From Odiellus spinosus (lineage: Eukaryota; Arthropoda; Arachnida; Opiliones; Phalangiidae), in contig OY987232.1 in assembly GCA_963920705.1 (NCBI GenBank), positions 10,319,318-10,383,317 on the forward strand: a DNA stretch of 64,000 nt. Reading direction: 5' to 3'. The notes below the pieces were generated by a model. That model searched no databases. It was not told where the DNA came from and worked only from the letters and a program-made list of their open reading frames with translations. Positions 10,512-19,600 of this stretch are shown here, piece after piece (position 1 is the first letter of the stretch; every line of letters begins with the position of its first letter). A program made the translations under genes and the position numbers.

Positions 10512-11029
10512 CTAGCACCATGCCAGTTTAATGGCAACGAAGGAATCCGAGCCTGGTGGAGAAGACGAAATACCACTTACCACGTTGATTGGGCTGTCTC
10601 GCAGATATCCTGATGTTTGGAGCTTTGGAGGCTGACGAGGTTTGTTGACTTTCCAGACTGCTTTGCTTCCGCTTGTTGCACTAGTCGATGGTGGGCCCAA
10701 ATCGAAGGCAATATTGGAAATTTGCACGAAAACGTTTGGATTGAATAGCCTCCGCGATGGTAGCTAGCCTCGTATTTGTGGCTAAGCTTTTCACGTTGTG
10801 GTTGGAGCGTATAAAGGGCGATAGTCTTGTCGAGGCGGGTAACCAAAGGGCTTCGGCGCCTTAGGCTAGAGTCCATTATTATCCATACGTTTAAGATATT
10901 GTTTCTCTTTTTAAAATGGTTTCGACGAGAGATTCCACCGTTAGTGCAGTAGCGTCGGGAATTGAATTTTTTCTTGAGCTGTGGATTTAGCGGGGCGAGA
11001 GCCTTTTTCGCTAATTTTGCGTCATCAAC
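10512..11029 (-). pseudogene. Ty3/gypsy gag/protease remnant, split by hAT-A
   Basis: Reading down from 11029 the minus strand gives VDDAKLAKKALAPLNPQL, a gag-like segment. It continues in frame from EFTLEIAGLCRKIIPK encoded at 22243-22320, on the far side of the 11.2-kb hAT-A. Removing hAT-A and one 8-bp duplication restores the frame exactly. The remainder (10512-10960) holds only broken open frames in two phases, which I cannot assign to protease or the gag zinc knuckle. Confidence 0.6.
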
Positions 11030-11037
11030 CTTGGGGA
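11030..11037. repeat. target duplication of hAT-A, left
   Basis: CTTGGGGA, repeated exactly at 22243-22250 on the other side of the element. Eight bases is the hAT hallmark. Confidence 0.95.
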
Positions 11038-11605
11038 CAGCGTTGCCAGATGTGCCATAATTATGTCACAAAACAATAATTCGAACACAGAATTTCGTTT
11101 GTGCAATAATTTTAGTGATGTGAAATATTGAACGCTAATTGCAATAATTTTGTTAGGCTGTGCAATAATTTCAATAATTTAGTCATTTTCAAAATTTTTT
11201 TAATTTTATCCTAATTTCATTTTCGAAATGCTCACACTCATGTTCAGCCCCAATTTCCTCTCTGTCTCTTAGATGAAGATGACAACACAACACAAGCAAT
11301 ATCCTCCAAGGGAGGAGTAGAGAGGCTAAAGAGCGAGCTACCCAAGCGGCGGCCCTACCTCTTGATTCTAGAATAGACTCATCTGAGATTCTGAGTCCTC
11401 TTAACTCCTCTTCTTCTTGGGTCTCTTGGCCTTGGCGGGAAATTGGGAGAGGCCGGCGGCGGCTAGCGGCTTGGCGGCAGTTGGCGCCTTTTTTATTAGT
11501 CGGGACTCGGGAGTCTCGTCACTCACAGTATCGTAGGCGGTAGGCTCGTAGGTTTGAGAAAAATGGCAGAGTGTAATAACGGTAAGCTTTAGTTTTTTAA
11601 TCTTA

Positions 11606-12616
11606 ATGAGGAGGTTATTAAATCTTATACAATGGTTTCTGTACATATCTGATGTCATTGAGGATGGGTACACAACTCCAACGAAAGATGGGCCTCCTGC
11701 AGAAAAGAAAACTAAGAAAAAAAGGAAACTAAAGTATCGAAAGGAATGGGGTGCAATACCTGAGTATTCTCCTTGGTTAAAACCCGACTCTTTGGACTGT
11801 ACAAAAGCGAAATGCGCATTATGCAGTGTGTCTTTCTTAGCCTATTCACACGTTATAAAAAATCACATGACTGGAAAAAAGCACATGGATAAAGCAAAGG
11901 ATGTAAGAACTACAGCAAAAAATATGACAACCTTGTTTAATCGTCTGAAAGAACCGGACCCAAACGATGCCGTCAAACGAGCGGAAATGAAAATATGCGG
12001 GTATTTGATAGTACATAAAGTAGCATTTTTATCAACCGACCACCTCACTCAAGTATTAAAGACCAGTTTCCCAGACTCTAAAATTGCGCAGCAAATTAAA
12101 CTTAAAAGAACCAAAGCGATATGCTTGTCAACGAATGTGATTGGAGCATCGGTTAAGGACAAATTGGTCAAAATATTGAAAGAAACCAAATTTAGCGTCA
12201 TGATTGATGAAAGTACTGATATATCAGCTTCCAAAATTACCTGCATAGTAATAAGGTTCTTTGACAAAAACAGTGGTAAAATTGTGAGCCAATATTGGCA
12301 ATTAGTTGATATTATAAATGAAAAAGAGCCTGGCAAAGCAACCGCGGAAGTATTTTTCAACACTGTTATCAAGACTTTTAAAGATAAAAATATTAGTTTA
12401 GATAATATCATAGGCTTTGGTTCAGACGGATGTAACACTATGATGGGGTCACAAAATTCAGTTTCTAGTCGCTTCAAAACTAATTGCCCTGGAATTTTTG
12501 TGATGAATTGCATTTGTCATTCACTTGCTTTATGCGCTAGTGAGGCGTGTAAACAACTGCCCAGACGCTGCGAAGATTTGTCCTCAAATGTGTACTTAAA
12601 CAATTTCAATCCCTGC
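11606..12616 (+). pseudogene. hAT-A transposase, 5' part (zinc finger + DUF4371-like)
   Basis: An open frame of 338 codons cut by hAT-B. After a basic stretch (KKTKKKRKLKYRK) it has a BED/TTF-type zinc finger, CALCSVSF followed by IKNHMTGKKH, at about residues 72-95, and then the first part of an RNase-H-like transposase fold: FSVMIDESTDI (first catalytic Asp), FGSDGCNTMMG (second Asp) and CICHSLALCASEACK. This is the arrangement of ZMYM/DUF4371-type hAT proteins that cut and paste their own DNA. The native start is uncertain: the first roughly 15 residues (MRRLLNLIQWF) do not look like the family, and an upstream ATG at 11563 leads to a possible donor GTAAGC. The last native codon before hAT-B is in CCCTGC. 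The gene is dead. Confidence 0.85.
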
Positions 12617-13450
12617 CAGTAGCGCCGCCAGCAGTAGGCACACGTAGGCACGTGCATATGTTTAAAAATTTAGAGCCTAATTAGGAGGCCTCCAAAATTT
12701 GAAATTAGTGCCTATGGGGGCCTCGGAAATTTGAAACAGGTGCCTAAAGGGCCTTTAAATTTTTAGTGCTTAAGTGGGCTTTTTTAAATAAATTTATATT
12801 TCTTGTAAATAATCATCTGTAAAAGGGTGCTTTGACTGTAGAGACAGCTCCAGAAGTTAAAAAGACTTAAGTGTAAAGATCACTGCCAAAGGCTCACAGA
12901 CCTTCTTACTTCCCTCCTTATAGTGTCAAGTGACAAAAACATGAATATTAGTCTCACCATAGGGGGGCGTTTAACGGTATCTCTTCATTCCTTAATAGGA
13001 CTAAAATATTTACTGATCCACTCTAAATTTTAAGCAAGCACAAAGAAAGGCTCCCTATAGCTTAAAGTAAAAAAAGGTCTAGAGATAACGAATAGGATAG
13101 CTTTGTACGTGCTGCCTATTTAAGGTGGGATATAATAACAAGTTGGGAAACCAAAATAATACCTCCCCGACAACCACGTGATGTTAACTAACCTAACCTT
13201 ACCTAAAATATTAAAATTTATGGCATTTGTGGAAGACGAAGATTGAAAGCAAAAAGAAATAATATCTCAATTAAACACTAAATATATTAAACCAATAATT
13301 CAGATCAAAAATATACTTCTTATCAAGATAAATTTGAATGCAAAAGAATCAAACTTAATTCAAAATAAAATTTTGAGAACCAGAGTCGGAAAAAAAATTT
13401 GCTGAATAATGAATTAATTTTAATATAAATGCATATCGAGTAAAATAAGC

Positions 13451-13576
13451 AAGGTCAAGGTTCTTCTTTTAAAACCATATAATAATTTTGAAGGCTCTAG
13501 AGTATTTGCAGACCAAGTAACGCCAATAGGCAAAATATTATATCACATTGAACCTATATGCATTTCTTCAGTATAC
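13451..13576 (+). repeat. direct repeat X, left copy
   Basis: Starts AAGGTCAAGGTTCTTCTTTT and runs about 125 bp. Matches 15567-15690 in the same orientation. Together with Y it brackets the R1 copy in hAT-B, in the order X, Y, R1, Y, X. Confidence 0.75.
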
Positions 13577-13707
13577 CAACAAAACCCTAAATAATTCTCT
13601 ACTTAAAACCAAACCTAACTAGAGGAAAAAAGGAAAATAAATAAGATATAACCACATAGATTTCAAGATAAATAATCCAGTCCATAATTCAGTATTAAAA
13701 CAAAAAA

Positions 13708-14046
13708 ATCAGAATTAAGACAACTGAAATTAGCAATCTTTGGTAATATGTAAAATAGCCCTTACACGAACAATTTAAGTAAAGCAAATTATCAAATAAA
13801 CGCCAAATAAGTCAATTAATTAAAATGAAAAATATTAATCTTACCACTACCAAATAGCGGGCAGAAAACACAGACATCAAGATAACATTAGCAAAATAAA
13901 TTTTCAACACCGGTAATCCAGGTGAGAACTAGATTCTACAAAAACTTCCTGAATAATAAATTTATTTTAATCTAAAAAATATAAAATCTTAAAAAAAATA
14001 TCTATACAAATAACATATTGATAAACCAATTAAAATTAGATGCGAA
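13708..14046 (+). repeat. direct repeat Y, left copy (339 bp)
   Basis: Begins ATCAGAATTAAGACAACTGA and ends TTAGATGCGAA. Nearly identical to 15198-15533 in the same orientation. Its right end abuts the R1 copy exactly, giving an LTR-like layout, but other R1 copies in the window have no Y repeats. Confidence 0.9.
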
Positions 14047-15197
14047 CAAGTTGGGAAACCAAAATATAACCTCCCCGACCCCGACGTTAAGGTAACATAA
14101 CCTAACCTAACCTTACCTAAAATAAAAGATGAAAAGAAATGTAGAGTAGTGGAAGAGTACAAGAAACAGCGTGCATTTCAATCACACTTCTCTATTTCCC
14201 ATCTAGGTTACGGAGTATAAGTATTTTCCCTTAACCTCAAGGATTCAGAGAATGCAAAAGAGCGTCCTGCGTTATCCATAATTATACGCGGCAGGTGGTA
14301 GACTTCTTAATATACACACCAAATGAAATGTCCTGCGTTACCCATAATTATATGCGGCAGGGCATAGATTTCTTAATAGACACACCAATTGAAATGTTTA
14401 TTTTATAGGTAAAAATGTAAAATACAAGTTCTCGTAATATAAATTAACACTTGAGTATATCTTTGATAATCCACTGATTTGATAAAGATGAAGAATTTAG
14501 TCTGGGATGGCAAGGAAGACAAGGAATGAAAACGACGAAGATATGGTAGCAAGTTCCTGTTGGACAAACCAAGGAATATTGTAGACTGAATGTTCCATTT
14601 ACAACCCATTGTCGGTAGATGATTGGTAATTACTTCCGGTACAATTTTCGTCTGAAATTCTTGATTTGACGTGCTAATAGAGGACCATTACTGATATTCT
14701 CATCATACAAGTGATCCCAATCAATGGAAGAATCCAAGGATTGAGCTGGTTGAGAGGTTATTTTCCAAACCGGTTACAAGACGTTAGCTTCCACTCCTAT
14801 GATAAAAAAATATCTTAAAAGACTGAAAGTAGACTAATTTCCATACCGTTAGAATAGCTCCTTTTATGTTTACAATTACGAGGCCGTATGAAGAACTGCC
14901 GAGCTTTTACTGACTGTAGGTTTCTCATATGTCGAGTCCGAAAACACTAACTGCTTGCACGTTTCAATTCTTCGTAGCCGGGCCGTCTCTTTCTTGTGAT
15001 AAATGAAAGCCGTGTCGCTGCTCTGTTGACTTCAAATGGTGATAACATTCTATGCTGGTTGATTATCTCCCTTAAGTCATTATAGCTCTCTTTCGTCTGG
15101 TCTGGCCTCGTCTCCTCTCGTCTCGAAGATCACTGTACACGGCTTATTTCGATTATGAAAAAAATCGGAAATGTTTCTTGGTTTTATAGTGGAGAAA
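14047..15197 (-). repeat. R1 repeat, copy a (unclassified, ORF-bearing)
   Basis: Full-length R1 on the minus strand, from TTTCTCCACTATAAAACCAA (15197 side) to GGTTTCCCAACTTG (14047 side). It contains an open frame with PFEVNRAATRLSFITRKRR followed by PGYEELKRASS, interrupted by one TAG, then MRNLQSVKARQFFIRPR. Further on are SLDSSIDWDHLYDENISN and a short frame with NIQSTIFLGL. The same peptides occur in copies b and c. The 3' end carries two copies of a CCTGCCGCATATAATTA-type unit and a CCTAACCTAACCTTACC tail. I do not recognise the protein. Confidence 0.75.
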
Positions 15198-15533
15198 ATC
15201 AGAATTAAGACAACTGAAATTAGCAATCTTTGGTAATATGTAAAATAGCCCTTACACGAACAATTTAAGTAAAGCAAATTATCAAATAAACGCCAAATAA
15301 GTCAATTAATTAAAATTAAAAATATTAATCTTACCACTACCAAATAGCGGGCAGAAAACACAGACATCAAGATAACATTAGCAAAATAAATTTTCAACAC
15401 CGGTAATCCTGAGAACTAGATTCTACAAAATCTTCCTGAATAATAAATTTATTTTAATCTAAAAAATATAAAATCTTAAAAAAAATATCTATACAAATAA
15501 CATATTGATAAACCAATTAACATTAGATGCGAA
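15198..15533 (+). repeat. direct repeat Y, right copy (336 bp)
   Basis: Second copy of Y, abutting the R1 end exactly. A small deletion (CCGGTAATCCTGAG against CCGGTAATCCAGGTGAG) and a few substitutions separate it from the left copy. Confidence 0.9.
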
Positions 15534-15566
15534 AAACATTTAATCTCGATATGAGATTAAATACAC

Positions 15567-15690
15567 AAGGTCAAGGTTCTTCTTTTAAAACCATATCAGA
15601 ATTTTGACGGTTGTAGAGTATTTGTAGACCAAGTAACGTGAAAAGGCAAGATGTTATATCAAATTGAACCTATACATGGCTTCAGTATAC
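15567..15690 (+). repeat. direct repeat X, right copy
   Basis: Second copy of X, more diverged from its partner than the Y copies are from each other (for example GACGGTTGTAGAG against GAAGGCTCTAGAG). Confidence 0.7.
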
Positions 15691-17505
15691 AACACAAGTT
15701 GTGAAACAAACGTTAATTTACGTGACTACACACTAGCTAAAACGTCACCGAAAATAAACGACAGTAGGCATTAAAAAGCATAGTTCTACTATACTTAATT
15801 GGGATAAACATTAATTTCATGTGGGGAAAAGTGTGAAACTAAAACTAGCAGTCATTAAGACATCCAATCACGTGATTCTTTTCCCCACTCGGTCTACATT
15901 TCACTATAGGGTGAACCATATCATATATACCAATTAAAACACAAGAAAATTCAATGTCAATCCGGTTTAAGAATGTTAGTCAACTGTAAATTGTGGTATA
16001 AATAACCTGGTTCGATCTGCGCATGCGTACACGCAACAATTTCGCGTGAAATACATTTGGAAACGTGCGAGGCTTATAAAATATTAATTTGAAAACCCGT
16101 GCTAGTTATTAAAACCAATTCTTACGCCACTGTTCGAAAATTTGCCAGAAAATTACAGCATTTCCCCATACATTAAACTGATTTTCCCAAGAATATCAGA
16201 ATCGCTTTGATATTTTGCACGCGTAAAGTGGTTTCGGACTTGAAATTTAGTGGGCTACACATACTCGCGTGCTGATGAACTCGATTTTACGCAAGTCACA
16301 AATACACATATGTTCCTTTGCTTAAATGACGTTATTATGCTTTAAAGGTGTGCAAAATTGAAGCTTAGCTTGTTTACACGCACTTATTTACTTTAGACAT
16401 TCGGAGAAATTGAAAAAAAAAAAAATTAGAACTCTAACGTTTTGGCCATTTAGATCTACCAAACATACCAGCACGCGTTCTTCGTAAATCTATTTATATC
16501 TTTACGCTGATGACGTGAATGCACCAATTAATATCCTTAAGAGAGCGCATTAGACGCGATAGATGCAAGGAAGTCGCCTAGACATTAATGGCGTTTTGCG
16601 CGAGAAATTGCAAATATTAATGAAGAATTTACTTCAAATCCAGCGTTTCTTGTGAATTATACCCTTGCGTATACGCGGCATTTTCGTGCGAAACAAATTC
16701 GCAAATATAGCAAACACGCGAGCAATTGAAAAAATGCAATTTAAAGCGCGTGCTAGAAACTTGTTCTTATAACAAAGTCCCAATACATTGTTTCCAGCTT
16801 CGCTAGGAAGTAAGTTTATCCCGGTACATAAAGCTAATTCTCTCAATATTCAGCCGAAAAGAAAAAAATAATACTAGAAGTCTGTTGCAGACTTCCAGTC
16901 CCTGTACTCGGCCGGTTATTCTATTAAATACAAGTTTGTGGCAGGTTATTCAACATGTAGACCTCAATTATCATGTCTCCTATCCTACGTGGTAATAGTT
17001 GGTTTGTTATTCAATGGCGAATTATTAAAGATTGGGTTTAAAGCACATTCCAGTCACGGAAATCAAAGTAGGTAATGGAGAAGTTTAAGTTAGATATACG
17101 GGTACATTCGCTCCAAAAGTCAAGTGCAAATCACCCATAAGACCTTACATTAAATGAGGCTTTTACGCAGGCCTTAAGGTTATGTACAAGTACGAAGCCC
17201 AAACACACGTGTATTAGCTCTCCTCGACACCGAGGTAAAGGAGGTATCACTCCACGGAGAGAAACGCCAGTCGAATTACCATCACACTAGTGAATTGGTA
17301 CGGCGAGCGAAAAGGTAACCAGCTCTTCGATCCCAGCTTTTTCTCTGACGGCCGAAATAGTATTTCACGCTTTTATATATGCGATAAACAAAATAAAAAA
17401 AAACACCTACACATTTTAATAACTGAGGCTAAGCTAAAAAATTAAATCAATCAATTAAAATAGATAAAAAACAAGTTTATAGAAATTGGCGTAGAACTGT
17501 TATTA
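15691..17505. other. hAT-B interior, unassigned
   Basis: No coding region or window-wide repeat recognised. 16020-16250 and 16640-16850 share a loose theme (GCGTGCTAG followed by TTCTTA, TTCGYGCGAAA-like words), possibly an old duplication. No transposase remnant is visible here. Confidence 0.35.
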
Positions 17506-18459
17506 AGATTCTTCAATCCACCCCGAGTTTGCAGCAAGCCTAAGCATATACGGCCAGTGATACCTTTGCTTTTTTGAATAAATGATGTATGGAAAATTGC
17601 TTAGCGCGTCCTGCCAACTCTAACTGGTATTAAACAGTCAAATTTCTCAAAATTCTTAGACAATTTCTTAAATATCTTCTAAACTATTTCCAATTTCAAA
17701 TTTAATTTTCAGCTACATTTTTAATTAGATTAAGTGAAACAATTTGAATATTTTAATTATACCTTAAATAATTATTACGTTTAAATTTACTAAAAGATAT
17801 CACGCCATAACGCCAAATGATACTACACTTACAAAAAGGGTTATATAAGGGGTTCGACTAGCATTATATAGTAACCGATTGTGATAAAATCTTGTGAAGT
17901 TCTCACCTGATAAATGCTCAGACGTTTCTCGTAACCCTGGGTGCCACTGTCGGCCAATTTACCCTTGGGGGGCGATGTTTGGAGAGTGGAAGGTTGATGT
18001 GGACCATATTAGTGAGGGACGCCTCGCTAGTATGGCCCGCTGAGATCGGAAACTGGAGGTTGGACCTTGGCGCGTGAGGATGGTCGGAGGTGATTATAAC
18101 AGTGGGAGACGTCCCATTGGCTATAATCGCCTTCAACTGTCCAGCATCGAGGTTCGACCATGATGCTGATGGTGGAAGGCGATAATATGCAATGGGAGAC
18201 GTCCGGTTGCATAATATTGCAAGACACTTGAAGCTCATTAATGTGGCAGCCTGATTATAGGAATTCCCGTTGAACGGAATTGAACGATATGACGGCATGA
18301 TTACGTCTTGTTACCCAAAATTTTTGCTCCACGAGCTAGGTCACGTGATATCCGGTTACACAGGAAGGGACACACACACACACAGACACACACACACACA
18401 CACAGACAGATACGACCAGTGTAAAACCTCCCCCTGAACTAATGTTCAGTCGGGGAGGT
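17506..18459 (-). repeat. R2 repeat, copy 1 (hairpin-rich, unclassified)
   Basis: Minus-strand R2. At the 18459 end is a palindrome, ACCTCCCCGACTGAAC facing GTTCAGGGGGAGGT, followed by a (TG)n microsatellite. Three stem-loops then carry the same apical GGGACGTCTCCC-type core: 18181-18220, 18092-18128 and 18004-18035. The body continues to TGGATTGAAGAATCT. Two overlapping frames stay open across the hairpins; one gives CWTVEGDYSQWDVSHCY, the other repeats an NRTSP/NGTSP motif. Other copies lie at 34196 and 46308. Confidence 0.8.
18369..18412. repeat. (AC)n microsatellite within R2 copy 1
   Basis: Alternating CA with a few interruptions. The matching TG run at the same place in the other R2 copies is shorter, so the tract varies in length between copies. 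Confidence 0.85.
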
Positions 18460-18992
18460 AAAAAGGTTTGCCACGTGGTAAAATGTTTTCAAGAGGAAAA
18501 CCAGTGCAATATTGTGCTCATAGCCATGGGATTCCTTTTAATTTTTGATAATTCTAACCTTTGTGCACACTATTGTACTAAGGAATTTGTGGCAAGCACT
18601 GGTTTTGGCACTCTATAGGGGGTGATTTGGGTTTGTTGTCTTTTTCCAAAAAGGCGGAATGGCACCCGGAAAAGTCTATACGGTTTCAAGTGCTATTATA
18701 CCGCTGAGATCTGCTTGTGAAAGATAGTTGTCTAACTTCGCCCATGGTGAAATCTCTGGGTGGATTTTATATTATTTGGAGTATTTATTTTTATGAAAAG
18801 TACTTGTGATTCTGAAAATTCTTTTTTTCAATATCATGATTTATCATCTTGTAGAGCAGAGGGAACAAGTCACTATTTCCTAGCAACTATTTCCTTACAA
18901 CCTTTTTTATAACATAACATTAGCTTGAAAATGACAAGGAAAAACCAATGAGGGGGGGCCTCTAAATCACGGTGCCTACTTAGAGTAAAATC
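18460..18992. other. hAT-B right interior, unassigned
   Basis: Degenerate sequence between R2 copy 1 and the right terminal inverted repeat. Short open stretches on the plus strand (around 18590-18780) show no known motif. It is probably original hAT-B sequence. Confidence 0.35.
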
Positions 18993-19015
18993 CTGGCGGC
19001 GCTACTGATCCCTGC

Positions 19016-19600
19016 TAGATCTAGGAATCCATAAAATATTACACCCATCGCAAACGAGATGGCTGTCATTGATCGCAGTGGTAAACCGTCTCTTAGAACA
19101 GTGGGAAGCCTTAAAATCTTTCTTCTCAAACATATGGAATAGAGAAAAGCTAGTTGCAGCGGAACAGATTTGCAAAAGTCTATTCGACCCGAGCATCAAA
19201 CTATATTTTTTATTTCTGCAATGGGTTTTACCAAAGTTTACAGGATTAAATGAGTATTTTCAGTCGGCTAAATTTGTAATAACCAGTCTTCACGACAAGA
19301 TTTTGTCAACCTATAAAGAGCATCTGATGTCTTTCATTGACCGGAAATATGTTTTTATCTTCTGACTTAAATGCACTGGACCTAAAGAACAGTTCCTATT
19401 ACACTCCACTTCACCAGATATATTTAGGTGTCAATTTACTAAATGAATTAAACAATCCAAAACTCAGAAGTCGACCAGATTATAAGTCCATCGAAACTGA
19501 CTTTTTAAATAGATGTCGCGAATTTCTTCGAGAAGGGTGCCAACAAATCAAGGATCGCTATAATTTTAATGAACCGGTTCTGTCACGAGTATCGATGATT
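19016..19600 (+). pseudogene. hAT-A transposase, 3' part, frameshifted
   Basis: Resumes directly after the hAT-B duplication with IHKILHPSQTRWLSLI (the family TRW motif), then VVNRLLEQWEALKSFF and WVLPKFTGLNEYFQSAK up to DRKYV. A frameshift near 19340-19370 moves the reading to the frame holding YTPLHQIYLGVNLLNEL and FLNRCREFLREGCQQIKDRY. The C-terminal hAT dimerisation region is absent, replaced by BEL pol from about 19605. Relative to the 5' part the frame is also shifted, so the gene carries at least two frameshifts besides the insertion. Confidence 0.8.

Larger units (their letters stand above)
12617..19007. mobile_element. hAT-B: 6.4-kb hAT inserted in the hAT-A transposase gene
   Basis: Perfect 15-bp terminal inverted repeats CAGTAGCGCCGCCAG at 12617-12631 and its complement at 18993-19007. 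Exact 8-bp duplications ATCCCTGC flank it at 12609-12616 and 19008-19015. I see no transposase inside, so this copy is non-autonomous, or its gene was lost and replaced by passengers. Inside are direct repeats X and Y, an R1 copy, an R2 copy and about 1.8 kb of unassigned sequence. Sequence resembling its 12860-13110 interior recurs at about 31850-32140. A second, degenerate GTAGGCAC motif lies just inside both ends. Confidence 0.95.

Noticed and set aside
12049-12513. 154-codon minus-strand ORF opposite the hAT transposase
   Set aside because: It is the antisense shadow of the transposase frame and has no family resemblance.
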